Positions 23,001 to 29,816 of a stretch of DNA of 30,386 nt are shown one piece after another. Both the position numbers and the translations under genes were made by a program. The stretch is from NCBI GenBank assembly GCA_964549115.1, contig CAZJTX010000009.1, positions 1 to 30,386 of the forward strand, written 5' to 3'. The notes below the pieces were generated by a model. It made no database searches, was not told where the DNA came from, and worked only from the letters and a program-made list of their open reading frames with translations. Numbering within the stretch: the first letter of the stretch is position 1; every line of letters starts with the position of its first letter. This DNA comes from CAKOSP01 sp964549115. GTDB lineage: Bacteria > Bacillota_I > Bacilli_A > RF39 > UBA660.

Positions 23001-24932
23001 ATGTATAAAGTAAAACCTTTCGTATTATATTTTTTAATATTGTTATATTCGGAATTAATCTTTAAATTTTTTATTTTTAAAGATTATTTTAATGTTCATT
23101 TTATATCAACAATTTTATATTTAGTAGTTGTAGCTTTAATATATGGATTTATAACTAAATTATTTTATCATAAAACCAATAAAAGAATATTTATTACATT
23201 GGTATTTGCTAATTTGTTTTGGTATGGAATGCAGTTTGTATTATATAAGTTTTTTAGTTTGTTTTTCACTTTTAATATGTCCGATGGCGTTGGACAAATA
23301 ATAGGATTTTATAAACATATACCTGGAGTGTTATATAAATATAAGTGGGAAATACTCTTATATTTATTACCTTTTATTATTATATTAATATGTAGGGAAA
23401 AATTGTTGTTTTATAAATCGAGTAACAAAGAAAAAGTGGTATCACTTACTGTAATATTTGTAGTCTTATTTGTATTTTTATTTTCACTTAATTATAAAAA
23501 AGATAATGAATTTTCTCAATATAAATTGTTTTATAAATTAAATGATATAAATTTAACTTACCAAGAATTAGGAGTGAAAATTGGTTCTAATTTAGATCTT
23601 GTAAAAACTATTACGGGTTTTGAAGAAAAAGTTACTATTGTCGAACTCCCCATTATTAAAGAAGCTAAAGTTGAAAAGGAAGCAGAAGAAAAGATTAAAT
23701 ATAATATTTTTGATGTTGATTTTGTTAATCTGAAAAAAGATTATCCTAAATTAAAAGAAATTCATGATTATATTGAAAATGATACTGGAACAAATAAAAA
23801 TGAATATACTGGAATGTTTAAAGGTAAGAATGTAATTATGATTCTGGCTGAGAGTCATAGTAATATAGCAGTAGACGAAGAAAGAACTCCGACATTATAT
23901 AAAATGATTCATGAAGGGATCCATTTTACAAATTATTATACTCCTGAAATAAACAGTACCATTGGTGGTGAAACACAATATATTACAAGTTTATATCCTC
24001 AAAACTATAGAGGCTTTCAAAGAGGGGAAAATGAGTTTCCATATTCAATAGCTAAAAACTTTCAAAATGAAGGTTATAATACTTTTGCTTTTCATCCTTA
24101 TAAATATCGTTTTCAAAAAAGAAATTTATATCTAACTAATATTGGTTTTGATAATTTTCTAGCATGTGGAAACGGGTTGGAAAAACAATTAAGATGTAGA
24201 TGGACAACAGGAGACGTTGAGTTATTTGAAAAAACGATTGACGATTATATTAATAGTGATAAATTGTTTTTCACATACTACGTAACATTAAATGGTCATA
24301 GTGGGTACGCTATGTTTAATTGGCAAGCAGTAAAGTATAAAAGTTTAGTTAACCATTTACCATATACTGGTGAAGTAAAAGCATATTTAGCTACCCAAAT
24401 AGAGTTAGATAGGGGTTTAGAGCGTTTGTTAGAAATGTTAAACGAAAATAACAAATTAAAGGATACTGTAATTGTTTTAGCTGCGGATCATTATCCTTAT
24501 GCTATAAAACCAATATCTGATTTATTAGCGGTATCTACTTATAAAAGAGATTCAATAGATTTGCATAAAAACTCTTTAATTATATATAACAGTGATATGA
24601 AGAGTATAGAAGTTGATAAAGTGGGTAGCACCATTGATGTGGTTCCAACGGTATTTAATTTATTTGATATAAAGTATGACTCAAGATTTTTTATAGGTAA
24701 AGACATTTTAAGTGATGAACCTGGTTTGGCGATGTTTAATAATAGATCCTGGGTTTCTGATTATGGGAAATATTTTGCAAGAAGTAGGAAATTTGTTTCA
24801 AATGAAGATGTTGAATTACCAGAAGATTATGTATCCATTATGAATCAAGTTGTAAAAAATAAAATAAGCATAAGTTCACAAATATTTAAAAACGATTATT
24901 ATAAAGTAATAAAAAATTATTCATCTTCTTGA
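23001..24932 (+). CDS. LTA synthase family sulfatase-fold membrane protein
   Basis: Enzymes of this family move glycerophosphate from phosphatidylglycerol to build or decorate envelope polymers. Five membrane segments occupy about residues 6-166, then a linker and the outside catalytic domain (about 275-600). Metal and active-site residues are visible: N-V-I-M-I-L-A-E-S with E284, the likely nucleophile T320 in I-N-S-T-I-G-G-E, N-G-H-S-G-Y with H433, and L-A-A-D-H with D496-H497. The segment F-H-P-Y-K-Y-R-F-Q-K-R-N followed by G-F-D-N-F is also typical. At 643 aa it matches LtaS, but some members are primases or modify other sugars, so I give no symbol. Its 3' end overlaps the convergent XRE gene by 16 bases. 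Confidence 0.87.
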   Translation: MYKVKPFVLYFLILLYSELIFKFFIFKDYFNVHFISTILYLVVVALIYGFITKLFYHKTNKRIFITLVFANLFWYGMQFVLYKFFSLFFTFNMSDGVGQIIGFYKHIPGVLYKYKWEILLYLLPFIIILICREKLLFYKSSNKEKVVSLTVIFVVLFVFLFSLNYKKDNEFSQYKLFYKLNDINLTYQELGVKIGSNLDLVKTITGFEEKVTIVELPIIKEAKVEKEAEEKIKYNIFDVDFVNLKKDYPKLKEIHDYIENDTGTNKNEYTGMFKGKNVIMILAESHSNIAVDEERTPTLYKMIHEGIHFTNYYTPEINSTIGGETQYITSLYPQNYRGFQRGENEFPYSIAKNFQNEGYNTFAFHPYKYRFQKRNLYLTNIGFDNFLACGNGLEKQLRCRWTTGDVELFEKTIDDYINSDKLFFTYYVTLNGHSGYAMFNWQAVKYKSLVNHLPYTGEVKAYLATQIELDRGLERLLEMLNENNKLKDTVIVLAADHYPYAIKPISDLLAVSTYKRDSIDLHKNSLIIYNSDMKSIEVDKVGSTIDVVPTVFNLFDIKYDSRFFIGKDILSDEPGLAMFNNRSWVSDYGKYFARSRKFVSNEDVELPEDYVSIMNQVVKNKISISSQIFKNDYYKVIKNYSSS

Positions 24933-24943
24933 ATAATTTTTTT
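24911..24943. terminator. Bidirectional terminator inside overlapping gene ends
   Basis: Perfect 11-bp stem AAAATTATTCA (24913-24923) / TGAATAATTTT (24930-24940) with a six-base loop, an A-tract before it and a T-tract after. It covers both stop codons, so it can end transcription of both genes while being coding for both. Confidence 0.8.
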
Positions 24944-25147
24944 AATTGTTATTGTATAACCAATTGGTTCTAAAATTTTTAACATTGTACTAATTTGAGG
25001 GGAGACTGCTCCAGTTTCTATTCTTGCAATTGTCTCTCTTATTACATTAGTTTTATTAGCAAGGGTATGTTGGGTGTACTTTTCTTTTTTTCTAAGTTCC
25101 TTAAATTCTTGTATAAATTCTTGTTCTAAAGTTACTTTTTCTTCCAT
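24917..25147 (-). CDS. XRE-family transcriptional regulator (HigA-like), orphan
   Basis: A 76-aa protein with a helix-turn-helix: Y-T-Q-H-T-L-A-N-K-T-N-V-I-R-E-T-I-A-R-I-E-T-G, then P-Q-I-S-T-M-L-K-I-L-E-P-I-G-Y-T-I-T-I. This layout is common in HigA-type antitoxins and in free-standing regulators. I start it at ATG 25147, with GGAGGG just upstream. A toxin gene would normally be next to it, but both neighbours are a convergent LtaS-type gene and a divergent rmuC. Its promoter contains an inverted repeat that may be its own operator. Confidence 0.85.
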   Translation of the reverse strand: MEEKVTLEQEFIQEFKELRKKEKYTQHTLANKTNVIRETIARIETGAVSPQISTMLKILEPIGYTITIKKIIQEDE

Positions 25148-25166
25148 GCCATAACCCTCCAAAATT

Positions 25167-25195
25167 ATTGTATCACGAAAGATACTTTATAACAA
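25167..25195 (-). promoter_or_regulatory. XRE gene promoter with inverted-repeat operator
   Basis: On the minus strand TTGTTA (25195-25190), 17-base spacer, TACAAT (25172-25167), also extended (TGATACAAT). The inverted repeat GTATC-N6-GATAC (25170-25185) fills the spacer and the -10 edge, a good place for autorepression. Confidence 0.6.
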
Positions 25196-25205
25196 ATCTA
25201 TTTAA

Positions 25206-25214
25206 TGATATAAT
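25206..25214 (+). promoter_or_regulatory. Extended -10 promoter of the rmuC operon
   Basis: TGATATAAT, followed by Shine-Dalgarno AGGTGAT (25223-25229) and ATG 25233. Predicted leader about 12 nt. It is divergent from the XRE promoter, with the possible operator about 20 bases away. Confidence 0.55.
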
Positions 25215-25232
25215 TTTATTGTAGGTGATATC

Positions 25233-26303
25233 ATGGAATACATAATAATTAGTTTGTTAATAGTGGTTATCGTTATTCTATTTGTTATTTTATTTAGAAA
25301 AGAGAAAAATGATGATTTCGTTGAAAAACTAGGTAATTTTTCTGCTAATATAAATAAAGAAATAGGAGATTTTAAGTTTGGCTTTTCTAAAGACTTAAGA
25401 GAAGACTTTGATAAATTAAATGAAAAGATTGAAAAGAGATTACTTTATATCAACGATAAGGTTAATGAAAGATTAGATGAAAATTTTGAGAAGTCTAATA
25501 AAACATTTACTAATGTCTTAGAAAGATTAACGAAAATAGATGCGGCTCAAAAAAAGATAGAAAGTTTATCAACTGAGATAACTTCACTTCAACATGTTTT
25601 AACCGATAAGAAAACAAGAGGTACATTTGGTGAAGTTAATTTAGAATATATTTTAAACAATGCTTTTGGTGGTAATAAAAGCGGAGTATATAAAACTCAG
25701 TATACATTCTCAACTGGTGCAATAGTAGATGCTTTATTGTTTGCTCCAGCTCCACTTGGAACAATAGCTATAGATAGTAAGTTTCCGCTTGAGAGTTATC
25801 AAAAAATGACTGATATGAATAGAACAAAAGAAGAAAGAGAATTGTTTGAAAAAACATTTGTATCAGATATTAAAAAACATATTACTGATATTTCAGATAA
25901 ATATATTATTCCGGGAGAAACTAGTGATGAGGCAATAATGTTTTTGCCAGCCGAGGCTATATTTGCCGAAATAAATGCATACCATCCTGAGATATTAAAT
26001 TTTGCTCAAGATAAAAAAGTATGGATTACTGGGCCTACCACTTTAATATCTATGTTATCAATTATTAGTATGGTGTTAAAAAATATGGAACGAGATAAGT
26101 ATGCTAAAGTTATCCACGATGAGTTAAAAAGATTAAGTGTAGAGTTTGGAAGATATAAAACTAGATTTACTAAATTCACTAGAGATATAAAAAGCGTTAA
26201 TAAAAGTATAGATGATTTAGAAATTACAAGTGATAAAATAACTAAGAGATTTGATTCTATAAATGAAGTTGATATAGATTTAATTACTAAAAAGGAGAAG
26301 TAA
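25233..26303 (+). CDS. rmuC: DNA recombination protein RmuC
   Basis: RmuC-family proteins have a PD-(D/E)XK-like nuclease fold and limit DNA rearrangements such as inversions between repeats. An N-terminal membrane segment (about residues 3-21) precedes a long coiled coil (about 28-130) and the RmuC domain. The domain has K-T-R-G-T-F-G-E-V-N-L-E, then G-A-I-V-D-A-L-L-F-A, and A-I-D-S-K-F-P-L-E-S-Y with the D-x-K catalytic pair, later F-L-P-A-E-A-I-F-A-E. Length 356 aa is typical of small members. The stop TAA shares its last base with the next ATG. Confidence 0.93.
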   Translation: MEYIIISLLIVVIVILFVILFRKEKNDDFVEKLGNFSANINKEIGDFKFGFSKDLREDFDKLNEKIEKRLLYINDKVNERLDENFEKSNKTFTNVLERLTKIDAAQKKIESLSTEITSLQHVLTDKKTRGTFGEVNLEYILNNAFGGNKSGVYKTQYTFSTGAIVDALLFAPAPLGTIAIDSKFPLESYQKMTDMNRTKEERELFEKTFVSDIKKHITDISDKYIIPGETSDEAIMFLPAEAIFAEINAYHPEILNFAQDKKVWITGPTTLISMLSIISMVLKNMERDKYAKVIHDELKRLSVEFGRYKTRFTKFTRDIKSVNKSIDDLEITSDKITKRFDSINEVDIDLITKKEK

Positions 26304-26899
26304 TGGAAATATATTTCGTAATAAGTAATTTACTTTCTAATAATTTAGTTTATAAAGATAATTTTAAAATCGAAGATAAGATGAAGTTTAGAACTTTATC
26401 ATTAGAAGGTGTAGAACTAATTAAAAAATTATCACTACCTAATATTAGAAGAGTATTTTCATCGACTGATGTATATAATTTAGAAGCAGCTAAGTATTTT
26501 TCACTTCAAAATGATTTGGAAGTTTTAGTAACTGAAGAGTTGAATGATTTAAAGGTAGGAGCATTAAAAGGTAAAAGTTTAAAGATGTTATCTTATTTTC
26601 AAGAAAAAGATTTTAATTTTAAAAACTATGGTGGAGAGTCTTTAAATGAATGTGCTAGAAGGGTAGAAACCGTTGTTAAATATATGATTAGTACTAATGA
26701 ATCAGCAGTAGTGTTTCTTCCAAGAAGAACATTATTTGCTTATTTATTAAAACATACTAAACATGGATTTAATTTAGACGAAAGACTAGTTTTACTTTAT
26801 AACGATAATGTAATAATGGAAAACACTGAAGAAGAAATAGAAATAATTAAATTAACAATTAATGATGATATAGAAGATATAAAAAGGGAGGAAGTATGA
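26303..26899 (+). CDS. Histidine-phosphatase-fold protein lacking catalytic residues
   Basis: A 198-aa protein that lines up with the phosphoglycerate mutase/histidine phosphatase family. An opening strand I-Y-F-V-I-S-N sits where R-H-G should be, V-F-S-S-T-D-V-Y-N-L-E-A-A where S-S-P-x-x-R-A-x-x-T-A should be, then E-L-N-D-L-K-V-G-A-L-K-G and the well-kept G-G-E-S-L-N-E-C-A-R-R-V. The second histidine region V-V-x-S-H-G reads V-V-F-L-P-R-R. Both catalytic histidines and the R-H-G motif are therefore missing, so activity is unlikely and a binding or regulatory role is more plausible. It is tightly packed between rmuC (TAATG) and pduL (ATGA). The fold assignment is by pattern only. Confidence 0.72.
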   Translation: MEIYFVISNLLSNNLVYKDNFKIEDKMKFRTLSLEGVELIKKLSLPNIRRVFSSTDVYNLEAAKYFSLQNDLEVLVTEELNDLKVGALKGKSLKMLSYFQEKDFNFKNYGGESLNECARRVETVVKYMISTNESAVVFLPRRTLFAYLLKHTKHGFNLDERLVLLYNDNVIMENTEEEIEIIKLTINDDIEDIKREEV

Positions 26900-27450
26900 A
26901 AGTTAAATTAGGTGTAAGTAATAGACATGCTCACTTAACAAAAGAGACTTATTTTAAGTTATTTGATCATGAAATGACTAAAGATAGAGAATTAGACCAA
27001 GCAAGTGAGTTTGTAGCAGGAGAAATGATTACTATAAAAACTGATAAGGATGAATTTAATAATGTTAGAATAATAGGGCCTTATAGAAAATATGATCAAG
27101 TTGAAATTTCAAGAAGAGATGCTTTAAAATTGGGTTTAAATCCACCAGTTAGAAAAAGCGGAGACATTAAAAACTCCGAATTTATAACTCTTAAAACAAA
27201 CAAAGGCGAAGTTAAAATAGAAGGTTGTATTATAGCTGAGAGACATGTTCATATGAATCCTTTAGACGCTAAAATAAATAAGTTTTATGATAATGAAGAA
27301 GTTTTTATAAAAGTATTAGGAGATAAAGGTGGATACATGAGAGCTAAAATAAAAATAAATGAAGATGTAACTCCGGAAGCTCATATAGATACCGATGACG
27401 CAGCGTCGTTTTTATTAAATCAAAATGATGAGGTAGAAATAATAAAGTGA
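26896..27450 (+). CDS. pduL: PduL-type phosphate acyltransferase
   Basis: Converts acyl-CoA and phosphate into acyl-phosphate and CoA (acetyl or propanoyl), feeding acetate or propionate kinase for ATP. The two-domain barrel shows S-N-R-H-A-H-L near residue 9, G-P-Y-R-K-Y-D-Q-V-E-I-S-R near 60, A-E-R-H-V-H-M near 115 and A-H-I-D-T-D-D-A near 164. The zinc-binding histidines are all present. At 184 aa there is no N-terminal microcompartment-targeting extension, and no shell genes are near, so it probably acts as a housekeeping phosphotransacetylase. Shine-Dalgarno GGGAGG; ATGA overlap with the gene before and GTGA overlap with dusB. Confidence 0.92.
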   Translation: MKVKLGVSNRHAHLTKETYFKLFDHEMTKDRELDQASEFVAGEMITIKTDKDEFNNVRIIGPYRKYDQVEISRRDALKLGLNPPVRKSGDIKNSEFITLKTNKGEVKIEGCIIAERHVHMNPLDAKINKFYDNEEVFIKVLGDKGGYMRAKIKINEDVTPEAHIDTDDAASFLLNQNDEVEIIK

Positions 27451-28409
27451 GTTTTTATATTGGGAATGTAAAAATTGATAATAAAGTAGTAGTCGCCCCT
27501 ATGGCTAGTATTACTAATACGTCATTTAGGAAAATATGTAAAGATATGGGCGCTGGTTTAATAGTAGCCGAGATGGTCTCGGATAAAGCTATTATGCATG
27601 ACTCTAAGAAAACACTAGATTTACTTAAAATGACGGATTACGAAAGACCTATATCACAGCAAATATTTGGAAGTGATATAGAATCTTTTTTAATTGCAAC
27701 TAAAAAAATAATTAACATAATGAATCCAGATATAATTGATATTAATATGGGATGTCCCGTTCCTAAGGTTGCTATTAAAAACCAAGCCGGAAGTGGTCTT
27801 TTAAAAAAACCTGAAAAAGTAAAAGAAATTGTAAGCGAAGTAGTGAAAATCTCTACTGTTCCAGTAACGGTTAAAATAAGAAGTGGTTGGGATGATAAAA
27901 ATATTAATGCTGTAGAAATAGCTAAAATTTGTGAAGAAGCAGGGGCTAGTGCTATTACCATTCACGCTAGAACTAGAAAACAAGGTTATACAGGTAAAGC
28001 TAATTGGAATATTATAAAAGATGTAGTGGAAGCTGTTTCAATACCTGTAATAGGAAATGGGGATATAAAAACTCCGTATGATGCTAAAAGAATGTTAGAT
28101 GAAACAGGGTGTACCGCAGTAATGATAGGGAGAGGTCTATTAGGAAATCCGTGGTTAATAAAAGATACAATAAATTATTTAGAACACAATATTGAACCTA
28201 AAGAAGTAAGTTTAAAAGAAAAAAAAGATATGATGTTAAAACATATCAATTTATTATATGAGGATAAACCAGAAAAACTTGCTACTTTAGAACTTAGAAC
28301 AATATTGTTATATTATTTAAAAAATGTTCCAAATAGTAAGGAACATAAATTAAATATAGTTAAGTGTAAAAGTAGGGAAGAATATATTAATATAATTAAT
28401 TCTATTTAA
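27447..28409 (+). CDS. dusB: tRNA-dihydrouridine synthase
   Basis: Flavoenzyme that reduces specific uridines of tRNA D-loops. The TIM barrel starts with V-V-V-A-P-M-A-S-I-T-N-T-S-F-R. The catalytic C103 is in D-I-N-M-G-C-P-V-P-K, and FMN/phosphate contacts appear in V-T-V-K-I-R-S-G-W, I-T-I-H-A-R-T-R, G-N-G-D-I and M-I-G-R-G-L-L-G-N-P-W. Length 320 aa is normal. The start is GTG overlapping the pduL stop. The 3' end overlaps the convergent murC by four bases, and I see no clear terminator there. Confidence 0.92.
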   Translation: MSFYIGNVKIDNKVVVAPMASITNTSFRKICKDMGAGLIVAEMVSDKAIMHDSKKTLDLLKMTDYERPISQQIFGSDIESFLIATKKIINIMNPDIIDINMGCPVPKVAIKNQAGSGLLKKPEKVKEIVSEVVKISTVPVTVKIRSGWDDKNINAVEIAKICEEAGASAITIHARTRKQGYTGKANWNIIKDVVEAVSIPVIGNGDIKTPYDAKRMLDETGCTAVMIGRGLLGNPWLIKDTINYLEHNIEPKEVSLKEKKDMMLKHINLLYEDKPEKLATLELRTILLYYLKNVPNSKEHKLNIVKCKSREEYINIINSI

Positions 28410-29761
28410 TTATTAACTAAATCTTCTGCTACTTTATAAATGTCTCCTGCACCGATTGTAACAACTAAATCATTGTCTTCAACGTTTTCTTTAATATAAT
28501 TTTTAATTTTATTAAATGAATCTAGGTAAATAACATTATTATTTACTTTTTTTAATTCAGTTATTATTTGATCTTCAGAAACATTATAAATATTAGTTTC
28601 CCTCGCTGGAAAGATAGGAGTCACTATAATGTTGTCAAAACCTTTTAAAGCTTCTACAAACTCATCTAAATGCCTTTTAACGCGAGTAAATGTATGTGCT
28701 TGAAATATAGCCCAGTTTTTATTGTGAGGAGTAGATTTTGTTGATGATAATGTTGTCTTAATTTCACTAGGGTGGTGAGCATAATCATCATATATAAATG
28801 TATTGTTATATTTTCCTTTTAATTCAAATCTACGTTCCACTCCATGAAATTTCTCTATTCCTTTTTTAATAATATTTATATCGCCGATATATTCCATTGA
28901 AAGAGCAATAGCAGCCAATGAATTATAAATATTGTGTTCTCCTAAAATATTTAAATCTATATGTATTAAAAACTCATTATCTTTATATACATCGTATGAT
29001 GGATAACCAAAACTTTGATATGTAATATTTTTAGCCATATAATTAGATTTATTTTTTATACCATATGTAATTATATTAGTATTAATATTTTTTAATTCTT
29101 TTGAATTCTCATCATCATTATTAATTACTAAATAACCATCACTGGGTATTAAACTTGAATATTTATAAAAAGATTTTTTAATGTTATCTAATGTTTTAAA
29201 ATAATTTAAATGATCCGCATCTATGTTGGTAATAATACTAGAAGTAGGGAAGAAGTGTAAAAATGAATCTACATATTCACATGCTTCCATTATAAAATAA
29301 TTTTTAGAGCCTACTCTTAGATTACTATTAATTTCTTTTAATATAGCTCCAATTTGAATTGTAGGATTTAAATTAGCTTCTAAAAATATTAAAGATAAAA
29401 ACCCAGTAGTGGTACTTTTACCATGAGTACCCGCTACACATAAGTTGTGTTTATAATCTTTTGTTAATAAACCTAAAAATGTAGATCTATCATATAAAGT
29501 TTTATTTAATTCTTTAGCCAATACTAGCTCAGGATCATTTTCTTCTATAGCCGCAGTATAAACCACTATATCCGCATTTTTTATATAATCTAAATTGTGT
29601 CCAATTGTTATATCAACACCCTTATCTCTTAAATCATTAATTAGTTTAGAATCAACTTTATCAGACCCTGTTATAGTATTGTCTTCTAATATTAATAAAG
29701 CTATACCACTCATACTAATACCGCCAATACCTATAAAATGTATTTTACTGTTTTTAAACAT
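28406..29761 (-). CDS. murC: UDP-N-acetylmuramate-L-alanine ligase
   Basis: Adds L-Ala to UDP-MurNAc, the first step of the peptide stem in peptidoglycan synthesis, in the cytosol. The N-terminal Rossmann domain has I-H-F-I-G-I-G-G-I-S-M-S-G-I-A. The ATP loop is G-T-H-G-K-S-T-T-T with K115. Further Mur ligase marks are I-T-N-I-D-A-D-H-L, H-N-I-Y-N-S-L-A-A and D-D-Y-A-H-H-P-S-E-I. I start at ATG 29761 (451 aa; Shine-Dalgarno AAGAGGTG). The frame is open for 15 more codons, but those lie upstream of the promoter -10. Together with the PBP it shows that the organism makes a peptidoglycan wall. Confidence 0.95.
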   Translation of the reverse strand: MFKNSKIHFIGIGGISMSGIALLILEDNTITGSDKVDSKLINDLRDKGVDITIGHNLDYIKNADIVVYTAAIEENDPELVLAKELNKTLYDRSTFLGLLTKDYKHNLCVAGTHGKSTTTGFLSLIFLEANLNPTIQIGAILKEINSNLRVGSKNYFIMEACEYVDSFLHFFPTSSIITNIDADHLNYFKTLDNIKKSFYKYSSLIPSDGYLVINNDDENSKELKNINTNIITYGIKNKSNYMAKNITYQSFGYPSYDVYKDNEFLIHIDLNILGEHNIYNSLAAIALSMEYIGDINIIKKGIEKFHGVERRFELKGKYNNTFIYDDYAHHPSEIKTTLSSTKSTPHNKNWAIFQAHTFTRVKRHLDEFVEALKGFDNIIVTPIFPARETNIYNVSEDQIITELKKVNNNVIYLDSFNKIKNYIKENVEDNDLVVTIGAGDIYKVAEDLVNN

Positions 29762-29777
29762 TTTGCACCTCTTACTA

Positions 29778-29806
29778 ATTATATAATTTAGGCCCCATAT
29801 TATCAA
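29778..29806 (-). promoter_or_regulatory. murC promoter
   Basis: On the minus strand TTGATA (29806-29801), 17-base spacer, TATAAT (29783-29778). The -35 lies inside an inverted repeat TATTATC-AAG-GATAATA (29798-29814). Confidence 0.7.
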
Positions 29807-29816
29807 GGATAATACA

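Noticed and set aside
24917..25147. Toxin-antitoxin pair
   Set aside because: The HTH protein looks HigA-like, but neither neighbour is a toxin.
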